A stretch of 6,091 bases of DNA from NCBI GenBank assembly GCA_030448225.1, contig JAUJNJ010000146.1:1-6091 (forward strand), written 5' to 3'. Origin of the DNA: Phycisphaerae bacterium (GTDB lineage Bacteria > Planctomycetota > Phycisphaerae > Tepidisphaerales > Tepidisphaeraceae). The notes beneath the pieces are model-generated. The model saw only the letters and a program-made list of their open reading frames with translations, was not told where the DNA came from and searched no databases. Shown one piece after another: positions 1-5,790 of this stretch (within the stretch, counting starts at the first letter, position 1; every line of letters starts with the position of its first letter). A program made the position numbers and the translations under genes.

Positions 1-684
1 CCAGCGCCCGCGCCGCCGCCACCTCACGCGACGCCCCCGCTCGCGCCCGTCGGGTCGCCGCCGGTCGACACGAAGCACGTCGGCGAGACGGAGCCACCAC
101 GGCCGCGCGCGACGGTTCCCGGGCGGCCCGACGAGGCCGAGGCCCCCGATCGTGCGGCGTCCGCCGGTCCGCCGGAGCGGACGACGCCGGAGACATCGCC
201 GGAGCCGGACGCCCCGCCCGTCGCGTCCGCCCCGCCGCCGATTTCGACCGAGCCCGTGCCCGTTCCAGCCGCGCCCCCGTCGCCGCCGCGCGAGCCGGCC
301 GTCGCGGGGCAGGCGGCGGCATCGGCCGATCCGGCGCCGCAGAGCGACAGCGAGTCCGACCCGTTCGCGAAGCTCGGCAGCGCCGATTTCCGCGAGGGAA
401 GTTTGTCCGTGCGGTTCGGGCGGAAGGTGAGGTCGCGCAAGCCGAAGCTCGGGCTGGCGGGGAAGGTGTCGCTCTTCCAGATGCAGGGCGCGAAGATCGT
501 GCTGAACGTGGCGGTCGACGAGAAGGGCAAGGTCACCAGCGCCGAGGTGGCGAAATCCAGCGGCAGCCCCGACATCGACCAGCCGACCCGCGTGGCGATG
601 TACGAGTGGTGGTTCGAGCCCAAGAAGGACAAGGCCGGCCGGCCGGTGCCGGACCAGTTCCAGTTCACGATCAACTGGCGGTGA
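1..684 (+). CDS. TonB-family energy transducer, C-terminal part (5' end outside window)
   Basis: The frame is open from the first base, so the gene starts upstream; 227 residues are visible. Residues 1 to about 120 are very rich in Pro, Ala, Ser and acidic or Arg residues, the low-complexity periplasm-spanning linker typical of TonB. Residues about 138-227 match the TonB C-terminal domain: a beta strand ending VAVDEKGKV (about 170-178), then AEVAKSSGSPDID, an aromatic YEWWFEP segment, a GRPVP turn and a last strand QFTINWR at the very C-terminus. TonB proteins couple the ExbB/ExbD proton-motive motor to outer-membrane transporters. The N-terminal membrane anchor cannot be seen. A GTG at 256 would allow a shorter protein, but the open, linker-like frame upstream argues that it is internal. 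The gene ends 217 bases before queE and has no evident link to the microcompartment operon. The TonB fold is well supported; which receptor or system it serves is unknown. Confidence 0.85.
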   Translation, partial: PAPAPPPPHATPPLAPVGSPPVDTKHVGETEPPRPRATVPGRPDEAEAPDRAASAGPPERTTPETSPEPDAPPVASAPPPISTEPVPVPAAPPSPPREPAVAGQAAASADPAPQSDSESDPFAKLGSADFREGSLSVRFGRKVRSRKPKLGLAGKVSLFQMQGAKIVLNVAVDEKGKVTSAEVAKSSGSPDIDQPTRVAMYEWWFEPKKDKAGRPVPDQFQFTINWR

Positions 685-699
685 GGCGGTTGGAGAAGA

Positions 700-863
700 G
701 AATTCACCACGGAGACACGGAGACACGGAGGCAGGACGGAGAGAAAAAGTCGTGGATTGGGATGGGATGTCGGACGAACAAGACTGCCTCACTCGCCACC
801 GCTATCCTTGATTTCCGTTTTCTCCTCCTACCTCCGTGTCTCCGTGCCTCCGTGGTTCAATTC
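700..863. repeat. Inverted repeat IR1 with tandem CACGGAGA octamers
   Basis: This fills most of the 217-base gap between the tonB-like gene and queE. The left arm (core 706-736) carries octamer units CACGGAGA, CACGGAGA and CACGGAGG. The right arm (core 826-856) is its reverse complement with 29 of 31 matches. The similarity extends outward to GAATTC at 700-705 and CAATTC at 858-863, and inward to runs of A (744 on) and T (818-821). The arms are about 90 bases apart. There is no open frame worth calling and no T-run after the right arm, so a simple rho-independent terminator is not indicated. The element is built like the heptad repeats of the BMC operon but has a different unit length and sequence. 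Confidence 0.85.
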
Positions 864-901
864 CCCAGATGCACCAGGCCGCTCCGGAGTCATAACGCGT
901 C

Positions 902-1591
902 GTGAAGGTTGTCGAACTCTTCTACTCGATTCAGGGCGAGGGCAAGCTCACGGGCGTGCCGTCGGTGTTCGTGCGCGCGAGTGGGTGCAATCTGCGGTGT
1001 ACGTGGTGCGACACGCCGTACGCGAGCTGGGCGCCGGAGGGGGAGGACCTGGCGGTCGATGAGATCGTAAAGCGCGTGGCGGCGTACGGCGTGCGGCACG
1101 TCGTGCTGACCGGCGGCGAGCCGCTCATCATGCCGGAGATCGAGGCGCTGGCCGAGCGCCTCGCCGGCCGCGGCCATCACGTCACGGTGGAGACGGCCGC
1201 CACGGTGTACAAGCCGTTGAAGCTCGACCTGGCGTCGATGTCGCCGAAGCTGTCAAACTCGACGCCGACGACGCGCGAGGGCGGCCGCTTCGCGCGCGCG
1301 CACGAGGAACAACGGCTGAACCCGACGACGATCCAGCGCTTCATCGACGCCTCGCCGGACTTCCAACTGAAGTTCGTCGTCGCGGCCGAGGCCGACCTCG
1401 CCGAGGTCGATGCCCTGCTCGCCGGCATCACCGGTTGGACGCCCGCGGACGTGCTGCTCATGCCCGAGGGCACCGACGCCGCCTCTCTCGGCGAAAAGGC
1501 CGGCTGGCTCGCCGACCTTTGCCTCCGCCGGGGGTTTCGCTTCTGCCCAAGGCTGCACATCAGCCTCTATGGGAACACGCGCGGGACATGA
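902..1591 (+). CDS. queE: 7-carboxy-7-deazaguanine synthase (radical SAM)
   Basis: This 229-residue protein is close to the usual QueE length. QueE converts 6-carboxy-5,6,7,8-tetrahydropterin to 7-carboxy-7-deazaguanine in the cytoplasm, using S-adenosylmethionine and a 4Fe-4S cluster, in the queuosine/preQ0 pathway. The N-terminus has the family signature FYSIQGEG (7-14), followed by the cluster motif CNLRCTWCD with Cys29, Cys33 and Cys36 in the canonical CX3CX2C spacing. The SAM-binding LTGGEPL lies at 69-75, then VTVETAAT and a DLASMSPKLSNS segment typical of the family. The GTG at 902 is chosen because a TAA in the same frame at 893-895 leaves no earlier start and the signature begins at residue 7. 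A weak GGAG (885-888) is rather far upstream. The gene is monocistronic as seen here; no other queuosine gene is in the window. Confidence 0.95.
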   Translation: MKVVELFYSIQGEGKLTGVPSVFVRASGCNLRCTWCDTPYASWAPEGEDLAVDEIVKRVAAYGVRHVVLTGGEPLIMPEIEALAERLAGRGHHVTVETAATVYKPLKLDLASMSPKLSNSTPTTREGGRFARAHEEQRLNPTTIQRFIDASPDFQLKFVVAAEADLAEVDALLAGITGWTPADVLLMPEGTDAASLGEKAGWLADLCLRRGFRFCPRLHISLYGNTRGT

Positions 1592-1672
1592 GCCTCGTCG
1601 CATCCGCTAGAACTTGCCTCGCTTCCCCGCCTTCACATCATTTCGTAAAAATATTTCAAAATCCGATACCGC

Positions 1673-1701
1673 TTGACATCTTCTGAAAAGTTATGCATAC
1701 T
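1673..1701 (+). promoter_or_regulatory. Sigma70-like promoter of the BMC operon
   Basis: A perfect -35 hexamer TTGACA (1673-1678) is followed after 17 bases by CATACT (1696-1701), a 4/6 match to the -10 consensus. The surrounding 1641-1705 stretch is strikingly AT-rich for this sequence, with an A/T run (1646-1662) where an UP element would lie. Transcription would start near 1708, leaving a leader of about 22 bases before pduL. No other comparably good promoter was seen in the BMC gaps, so this one may drive the whole operon. Confidence 0.6.
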
Positions 1702-1704
1702 TTT
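1686..1704. promoter_or_regulatory. Candidate operator palindrome overlapping the -10
   Basis: AAAAGT and ACTTTT flank a central ATGCAT (1693-1698), making a near-perfect palindrome broken by a single extra T in the left half. It covers the -10 hexamer and the spacer, a normal place for a repressor site. No regulator gene is in the window, so the binding protein is unknown. A chance palindrome in an AT-rich stretch is possible. Confidence 0.3.
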
Positions 1705-1719
1705 GCCAGTAACCGAGGC

Positions 1720-1724
1720 GAGGA
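1720..1724 (+). promoter_or_regulatory. Ribosome binding site of pduL
   Basis: GAGGA lies five bases before the ATG at 1730. It decides the start: the longer TTG-initiated frame from 1673 has the promoter -35 as its first codons and is rejected. Confidence 0.65.
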
Positions 1725-1729
1725 ATCTC

Positions 1730-2452
1730 ATGGCGGTTGAAACGAGCGGGCGGCTGGGACGGAGCGAAGTCGAGCGGCTCGTACGCGAGGTGCTCACGCA
1801 GCGCCTCCGCGGACAGATCACGCCGCCCCCCTCCGAAGGCCGGCGGTCCGCCGCCCCCGCCGGCGGGGCCAACGGGGCGCCGAACCCGCTCGTGGTGAAC
1901 GTCTCGGCCCGTCACATGCACGTGACGCCGGGCGACCTCGAGGCGCTGTTCGGCCAGGGCCAGAAGCTGACGAAGCTGAAGGACCTTTACCAGCAGGGCG
2001 AGTTCGCCAGCGAGCAGCTCGTCACGATCATCGGCCCCCGCCAGCGCATCATCCCCAACGTCCGCATCCTCGGCCCGGCCCGCGATTACTCGCAGATCGA
2101 GCTCTCCTACACCGACGGCGTCTACCTCGGCATCGACCTGCCGCTGCGCATCAGCGGCAACCACGAGGGCACGCCCGGCTGCGTCGTCATGGGCCCCAAG
2201 GGCGCGATCACCCTGCCGCGCGGCGTGATCCGCGCCGAACGCCACGTGCACATGTCGAAGGACGACATGGCGTTCTACGGCGTCCGCGACGGCGACTACA
2301 TGAAACTGCGAATCGACGGCCCCTGCGGCGTCGTCTTCGACCGCGTCCGCGTCCGCTTCCACCCCAAGGTCGTCCTCGAGGTCCACATCGACACCGACGA
2401 GGGCAACGCGTGTGATCTGGACACCGCGACGCGGATGGAACTGCTTAAGTGA
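1730..2452 (+). CDS. pduL: PduL-type phosphotransacylase with N-terminal encapsulation peptide
   Basis: PduL (PTAC) interconverts acyl-CoA and acyl-phosphate inside BMCs and so recycles the internal CoA pool. The 240-residue protein starts at the ATG preceded by GAGGA. Residues 10-28 form a short amphipathic helix (EVERLVREVLTQRL) of the encapsulation-peptide type, followed by a Pro/Gly/Ala linker (about 29-51) and the two PduL domains. Metal-site histidines are visible in RHMHVT (His62, His64), RHVHMS (His172, His174) and EVHIDTDEGNA (His219). Other family signatures are KLKDLY, GPARDYSQIELS and GPKGAITLPRGVIRAERHVHMS. It is the first gene after the promoter. Its stop codon overlaps the left arm of the following inverted repeat. 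Family and location signal are clear; whether acetyl- or propionyl-CoA is the substrate cannot be read from the sequence. Confidence 0.96.
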   Translation: MAVETSGRLGRSEVERLVREVLTQRLRGQITPPPSEGRRSAAPAGGANGAPNPLVVNVSARHMHVTPGDLEALFGQGQKLTKLKDLYQQGEFASEQLVTIIGPRQRIIPNVRILGPARDYSQIELSYTDGVYLGIDLPLRISGNHEGTPGCVVMGPKGAITLPRGVIRAERHVHMSKDDMAFYGVRDGDYMKLRIDGPCGVVFDRVRVRFHPKVVLEVHIDTDEGNACDLDTATRMELLK

Positions 2453-2627
2453 ATTTTGGATTTTGGATTGCGGATTTTGGATTGCTGAGCTGCCGCATGT
2501 GTCGGCGCTCCGTCGCGAGACCCGCAATCAGGAACCGACATAGAACGGCGATTTTGGATGCCGGATCGGATTGAGCCGCGGCCCGTCGCGCCTTCAATCC
2601 AAAATCCGCAATCCAGAATCCAGAATC
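2451..2627. repeat. Heptad inverted repeat IR2 (ATTTTGG family)
   Basis: The left arm (2452-2484) consists of heptads ATTTTGG, ATTTTGG, ATTGCGG, ATTTTGG. The right arm (2595-2627) is its reverse complement with 30 of 33 matches; the variant heptad is at the matching place, so the fold-back pairs in register. The left arm overlaps the pduL stop and the right arm ends one base before the BMC-H1 ribosome binding site. The 110-base interior is the longest of the set. It holds a degenerate extra arm copy (2550-2573) and a small inverted pair TGTCGG/CCGACA (2500-2505, 2535-2540). There is no T-run as in an intrinsic terminator. Confidence 0.9.
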
Positions 2628-2641
2628 GAAAGGATCCCGCG

Positions 2642-2977
2642 ATGCCCAGTGAAGCCCTCGGCCTGCTCGAAGTGAAAGGCCTCGTCGCCCTCATGGAGGG
2701 CACCGACGCGATGCTGAAGTCGGCGAACGTCGAGATGGTCGGCTGGGACAAGGCCGGCAGCGGCATGGTCACGGCGTTCGTCAAGGGGGACGTCGCCGCC
2801 GTCAAGGCCGCGACCGACGCCGGCGCCGAGGCGGCCGGGCGGATCGGCACGGTCATCAGCGTGCACGTGATCGCCCGCCCGCACGACGAACTCGTCGGCA
2901 TGCTCCCCAAGCCCAAGAAGCCCGCCGCCGGCGCCGCCCCGACGGGCGGCCGCATCGGCGAGATGGCGAAGAAGTAG
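2642..2977 (+). CDS. BMC-H shell protein 1 (PduA-like hexamer, C-terminal tail)
   Basis: This single Pfam00936-type BMC domain forms hexagonal shell tiles. The 111-residue protein begins [22 protein letters not shown]. It has the conserved edge lysine in LKSANV (Lys26) and the pore loop KAGSG at 37-41, close to the PduA form KIGSG. It continues with [19 protein letters not shown] (48-65) and ends the domain with HVIARPH (75-81) and a LP at 88-89. A further tail of about 22 residues, rich in Lys, Pro, Gly and Ala, is longer than in minimal BMC-H proteins. The ATG at 2642 is preceded by AAAGGA (2628-2633). The frame is open further upstream through the repeat, but the domain begins at this ATG. 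A small-polar-metabolite pore is inferred from similarity to PduA only. Confidence 0.96.
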   Translation: MPSEALGLLEVKGLVALMEGTDAMLKSANVEMVGWDKAGSGMVTAFVKGDVAAVKAATDAGAEAAGRIGTVISVHVIARPHDELVGMLPKPKKPAAGAAPTGGRIGEMAKK

Positions 2978-2981
2978 TGGC

Positions 2982-3087
2982 AGTTGCTAGTGGTGAGTTG
3001 CTAGTTGCTAGTGAAGAGGCAACGCGCAACGTTGATCCGCTGGCACCGGCCTTTCACTAGCAACTGATAACTAGCAACTAGCAACTC
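2982..3087. repeat. Heptad inverted repeat IR3 (AGTTGCT family)
   Basis: The left arm (2982-3015) reads in heptads AGTTGCT, AGTGGTG, AGTTGCT, AGTTGCT, AGTGAA. The right arm (3054-3087) is the reverse complement with 28 of 34 matches. The mismatches sit in the variant heptads, which fall at different places in the two arms. The left arm begins five bases after the BMC-H1 stop, and the right arm ends just before the GGAG (3092-3095) serving BMC-H2. The loop is about 38 bases. Confidence 0.9.
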
Positions 3088-3101
3088 ATTCGGAGCTCCC
3101 C

Positions 3102-3413
3102 ATGGCAGAAGGAAACGGCTCGTACGGCCAGGCGCTCGGCATGATCGAGACCAAGGGCTGGGTCGCCCTCGTCGAGGCGACCGACGCGATGACCAAGGCC
3201 GCCAACGTCGAGATCGTCAAGACGATCCAGATCGGCGGCGCGTTCGTGACCACGATCGTCCGCGGCGACGTCGGCAGCGTGAAGGCCGCCGTCGACGCCG
3301 GCGCCGAAGCGGCCGGCCGCGTCGGCGAACTCGTCGGCAGCCACGTCATCGCGCGGCCGCACCCGGATTTGCTCGCGGGATATGGGGCAGGTGGTGGCGG
3401 GGCTTCGCTCTAG
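3102..3413 (+). CDS. BMC-H shell protein 2 (variant pore)
   Basis: This 103-residue single-domain BMC-H protein has a short N-terminal addition (AEGNGSYGQ) before the first strand [20 protein letters not shown]. The conserved edge lysine is Lys32 (TKAANV) and the hallmark [19 protein letters not shown] and [11 protein letters not shown] are present. The pore loop is QIGGA (43-47), not the KxGSG of its two neighbours, so a different pore lining and cargo preference are likely. The C-terminus is a Gly-rich [11 protein letters not shown] instead of the usual acidic/hydrophobic ending with LP. The start at 3102 has GGAG (3092-3095) at good spacing. The next gene begins only 7 bases after the stop, the first gap in the operon without an inverted repeat. 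Confidence 0.95.
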   Translation: MAEGNGSYGQALGMIETKGWVALVEATDAMTKAANVEIVKTIQIGGAFVTTIVRGDVGSVKAAVDAGAEAAGRVGELVGSHVIARPHPDLLAGYGAGGGGASL

Positions 3414-3420
3414 CTGTGCG

Positions 3421-3873
3421 ATGTCGGCAAAGCGATCGCATCCTCCGTTCAACTGGCGCGAGTGGATCGCCCAAACGGGCGCAACTGCGCGCGACCCGGT
3501 CAGCGACGACTCGCTGGCGCGAGCGGAAGCCGGTCTTGGAGCGCTCCCCTCGGACCTCCGCGACTTGCTCAAGGTGTCGAACGGTCTGTCGGGCGAGTTT
3601 AACGTGTGGCTGGTCTGGCCAGTGGAAGAACTCGAACGTCAAAACGCCGAGTTTCGAACGACGGAGGACTTCGGCCAGTTGTACATGCCGTTCGACCACC
3701 TGCTGTTCTTCGGCGAGTCCGGCGATGGCGACTTGTTCGCATATCCGATCAAGGGCGGAAAGATCGGCGACGGGATCAACATCTACCGGTGGGACCACGA
3801 GAACGACAGTCGGACGTGGGTCGCCGACAACCTTTGCGGTTACATCAAGCGGCGAGTCGAAAACTCGATCTAG
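3421..3873 (+). CDS. SUKH (SMI1/KNR4) domain protein inside the BMC operon
   Basis: The 150-residue protein fits the SMI1/KNR4 (SUKH) superfamily. It has [14 protein letters not shown] (42-55), a core [13 protein letters not shown] (97-109), YRWDHE (122-127), then WVADN (133-137) and a C-terminal helix. Many bacterial SUKH proteins are immunity proteins for contact-dependent or polymorphic toxins; others have no known role. There is no signal peptide or membrane segment, so it is probably cytoplasmic. The ATG at 3421 is preferred; an in-frame ATG at 3382 would overlap the end of BMC-H2. No clear ribosome binding site is visible for either. Codons such as AAA, CGA, CAT, CCT, CAA, ACT, GGA, CGT and GGT are frequent here but rare in the neighbouring genes, and both gene junctions are very tight and lack the heptad repeats. 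This suggests a gene acquired into the operon. Its function in the BMC, if any, is unknown. Confidence 0.8.
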   Translation: MSAKRSHPPFNWREWIAQTGATARDPVSDDSLARAEAGLGALPSDLRDLLKVSNGLSGEFNVWLVWPVEELERQNAEFRTTEDFGQLYMPFDHLLFFGESGDGDLFAYPIKGGKIGDGINIYRWDHENDSRTWVADNLCGYIKRRVENSI

Positions 3874-3879
3874 AACGCA

Positions 3880-4992
3880 ATGCTGATCCTCGTCGCCAAC
3901 CTCGGCTCCACCAGCTTCAAGTTCAAGCTCCTCGACATGGAGCGGGACGGCGAGCAGGTCGCGCGCGGCGGGTACGAGCGCATCGGGCAGGCGGGCTCGC
4001 CCTACGCGACGCACGGCGACGTGATCGACGTGATCATGAAGGAACTGCCGCGCAAGCCCGACGCGATCGGCTTCAAGGCCGTCCACGGCGGGCCGATCTC
4101 GGGGGCCGTGCGGGTGACCGACGGGGTCATCAGCACGATGGAGGCGTTCTCCGACGTCGCGCCGGCGCACAACCCGCCCTACATCGCGGCGATGCGGGCG
4201 TTCGCCCAGAAGATGCCCGGCGTGCCGCAGGTGGCGGCGTTCGAGACCGCGTTCCACCAGACGATCCCGCTCAGCCGCCAGGTCTACGCGATCCCGGCCG
4301 AGTGGACCGACAAGCTCGGCATCCGCCGCTACGGCTTCCACGGCGCGTCGCACCGCTACATCGCCACGCGCGTCGAGGAACTCGTGCCGAGCGCCCGCCG
4401 CGTGATCTCGTGTCACCTCGGCGGGTCGTGCTCGGTCTGCGCGATCCTCGACGGCAAGAGCGTCGCCAACAGTTTCGGCATGACGGCCCAGTCCGGCCTG
4501 CCGCACAACAACCGCGTCGGCGACTTCGACACGTTCGCGCTGATGAAACTGCTGAAGCAGGGCCTGACGCTCGACGAGGTCTTCAAGAAGCTCGGCAAGG
4601 AGGGCGGCATGCTCGGCCTCAGCGGCGGCATCTCGCCCGACATGCGCGACATCGAGAAGGCCGCCGCCGAGGGCAACGCCAAGGCGCGCCTCGCGGTCGA
4701 CGCGTTCGTCGAGGCCGTCCGCGGGTTCATCGGGCAGTACCTCGTCGTGCTCGGCGGGTGCGACGTCCTCGCGTTCACCGCCGGCATCGGCGAGAACGGC
4801 GTCGGCCTCCGCGAGGCGATCTGCCGCGATTTGCGCTGGGCCGGCATCGAGCTCGACCCGCAGAAGAACCAGACCAGGGGCCGCGAGGCCAAGATCAGCA
4901 GCGTCGAGTCCGACGCCGAGATCTGGATCCTCCCGACCAACGAAGAACTCATCGTCGCCCGGCAGACGGAAGCCGTGTTGACGGCGAACTAG
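3880..4992 (+). CDS. Acetate/propionate kinase family enzyme, divergent
   Basis: This ASKHA-fold kinase would convert acyl-phosphate from PduL and ADP to free acid and ATP. At 370 residues it is shorter than the usual 400. Motif spacing against Methanosarcina AckA places most of the loss between Asn7 and the VHGG loop. Visible motifs are NLGSTSFK (7-14), KAVHGG (66-71), APAHNP (94-99), FETAFHQ (121-127), YGFHGASH (151-158), CHLGGSCS (178-185), NNRVGD (210-215), [20 protein letters not shown] and PTNEE (352-356). By this alignment Asn7, His97, His154, Arg212 and Glu355 match the catalytic Asn7, His123, His180, Arg241 and Glu384. Arg91 is replaced by Lys66 and Asp148 by Glu122. The ATG lies 6 bases after the SUKH stop with no evident Shine-Dalgarno, so coupling to the upstream gene is possible. 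It is a clear family member; substrate (acetate, propionate or other) is not certain, so no symbol is given. Confidence 0.92.
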   Translation: MLILVANLGSTSFKFKLLDMERDGEQVARGGYERIGQAGSPYATHGDVIDVIMKELPRKPDAIGFKAVHGGPISGAVRVTDGVISTMEAFSDVAPAHNPPYIAAMRAFAQKMPGVPQVAAFETAFHQTIPLSRQVYAIPAEWTDKLGIRRYGFHGASHRYIATRVEELVPSARRVISCHLGGSCSVCAILDGKSVANSFGMTAQSGLPHNNRVGDFDTFALMKLLKQGLTLDEVFKKLGKEGGMLGLSGGISPDMRDIEKAAAEGNAKARLAVDAFVEAVRGFIGQYLVVLGGCDVLAFTAGIGENGVGLREAICRDLRWAGIELDPQKNQTRGREAKISSVESDAEIWILPTNEELIVARQTEAVLTAN

Positions 4993-4994
4993 GG

Positions 4995-5077
4995 AAGTGG
5001 CCAGTGGCCGGTGGTCAGTGGCCAGTTGTCCAAGACGAGAAAATCACTGGCCACTCACCACTGGCCACCGACCACTT
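4995..5077. repeat. Heptad inverted repeat IR4 (AGTGGCC family)
   Basis: The left arm (4995-5028) reads AGTGGCC, AGTGGCC, GGTGGTC, AGTGGCC, AGTTG. The right arm (5044-5077) is its reverse complement with 28 of 34 matches. The loop is only 15 bases (5029-5043), the tightest of the set. The arm begins two bases after the kinase stop, and the right arm ends just before the GGAG (5079-5082) of BMC-H3, so a folded mRNA would abut that ribosome binding site. Confidence 0.9.
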
Positions 5078-5087
5078 TGGAGTTCCA

Positions 5088-5357
5088 ATGGCAAACGGCG
5101 AAGCAATCGGCTTGATCGAGACCAAGGGCATCGTGGCGGCCGTCGAGGCGCTCGACGCGGCGCTGAAGGCCGCGAACGTGACGTTCGTCGAGCAGCACAA
5201 GGTCGGCAGCGGCCTCGTCGCGATCACCGTCAGCGGTGACGTCGCGGCCGTCCGCGCCGCCGTCGACGCCGGCGCCGAGGCCGGCGGCCGCGTCGGCGAG
5301 ATCGTCAGCGTCCACGTCATCCCGCGCCCGCACACGGACGTGGCGAAGATGGGATGA
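5088..5357 (+). CDS. BMC-H shell protein 3 (PduA/PduJ-like hexamer)
   Basis: This minimal BMC-H domain of 89 residues has almost no extensions: [22 protein letters not shown], edge Lys27 in LKAANV, pore loop KVGSG (38-42), [20 protein letters not shown] and the classical ending [14 protein letters not shown]. It is the closest of the three to canonical PduA and so a likely main facet tile, though abundance cannot be read from sequence. The ATG at 5088 has GGAG (5079-5082) with a five-base spacer. A longer frame through this gene exists upstream but runs out of frame through the kinase and is not coding. Confidence 0.97.
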   Translation: MANGEAIGLIETKGIVAAVEALDAALKAANVTFVEQHKVGSGLVAITVSGDVAAVRAAVDAGAEAGGRVGEIVSVHVIPRPHTDVAKMG

Positions 5358-5362
5358 AGTGA

Positions 5363-5455
5363 GATTTTGGATTTTGGATTGCGGATTTCGGATTGGAACG
5401 CGGGGAACCGCTGACTTTCTCCTCAATCCAAAATCCGCAATCCAAAATCCAAAAT
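5363..5455. repeat. Heptad inverted repeat IR5 (ATTTTGG family)
   Basis: This is the most perfect of the set: arms 5364-5395 and 5424-5455 match at 31 of 32 positions around a 28-base loop. The unit order ATTTTGG, ATTTTGG, ATTGCGG, ATTT(C/T)GG is the same as in IR2, about 2.8 kb upstream, including the variant third heptad. The left arm starts six bases after the BMC-H3 stop and the right arm touches the GGAG (5456-5459) of BMC-P. Confidence 0.93.
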
Positions 5456-5464
5456 GGAGCCTTC

Positions 5465-5785
5465 ATGTTCCTGGCCCGAGTCACCGGCCACGTCGTGGCG
5501 ACGCAGAAGGACAAGACGCTCAACGGCCAGAAGCTGTTCGTCGTCGAGCCCCTCAACGTCAAGTACGACGCCGAGACGAACCAGCCCGCGTCGCTCGGGA
5601 ACACCGGGCGGGCGATCGTCGCGCTCGACAGCGTCGGCGCGGGCGAGGGGCAGCTCGTGCTGATCGTGCAGGGCAGCAGCGCCCGCATGACCGAGCAGAC
5701 CCGCAACCTCCCGGCCGACGCCGTCATCGTCGGCATCGTCGACTCCGCCCAGTTCGCCGGGAAGACGTTCTATCAATCGAAGTAG
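5465..5785 (+). CDS. BMC-P pentameric vertex protein (EutN/CcmL family)
   Basis: These proteins form the pentamers that close the shell vertices. The 106-residue length suits the family. It opens MFLARVTGHVVATQKDKTLNGQK, continues LFVVEPLNV (about 24-32), and has the signature VALDSVGAGEGQLVLIVQGSSAR (about 56-78) and the ending PADAVIVGIVDS (about 87-98). The ATG at 5465 is fixed by GGAG (5456-5459) directly after the right arm of IR5; upstream codons in this frame run through the repeat and are not part of the fold. Planctomycete BMC loci usually encode several BMC-P paralogs; only one is in this window, so others may lie downstream. Confidence 0.96.
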   Translation: MFLARVTGHVVATQKDKTLNGQKLFVVEPLNVKYDAETNQPASLGNTGRAIVALDSVGAGEGQLVLIVQGSSARMTEQTRNLPADAVIVGIVDSAQFAGKTFYQSK

Positions 5786-5790
5786 GGAGC

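Noticed and set aside
24..710. 228-codon antisense frame opposite the tonB-like gene
   Set aside because: It is a Gly/Ser/Ala-rich mirror of the Pro/Ala linker codons, while the + frame has a recognisable TonB domain.
1673..1729. TTG-start N-terminal extension of PduL
   Set aside because: It would put the -35 and -10 elements inside the coding region; the ATG at 1730 has a Shine-Dalgarno and places the encapsulation helix at the N-terminus.
2451..2627. Inverted repeats as rho-independent terminators
   Set aside because: No U-tract follows the right arms, and each is followed at once by a ribosome binding site of the next operon gene; stopping there would silence the shell genes.
3382..3420. 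Earlier ATG for the SUKH gene
   Set aside because: It overlaps the last codons of BMC-H2 and adds residues without similarity to the domain; not excluded, but the ATG at 3421 is simpler.
3346..4506. Long antisense open frame (386 codons)
   Set aside because: It lies opposite BMC-H2's end, the SUKH gene and the kinase; its composition (Arg, Val, Asp, His, Ala) is the usual shadow of GC-rich genes and no family motif is seen.
3606..5087. 583-codon + frame that runs into BMC-H3
   Set aside because: The part before 5088 is an out-of-frame, Arg-rich reading of the SUKH and kinase genes; BMC-H3 has its own ATG and Shine-Dalgarno.
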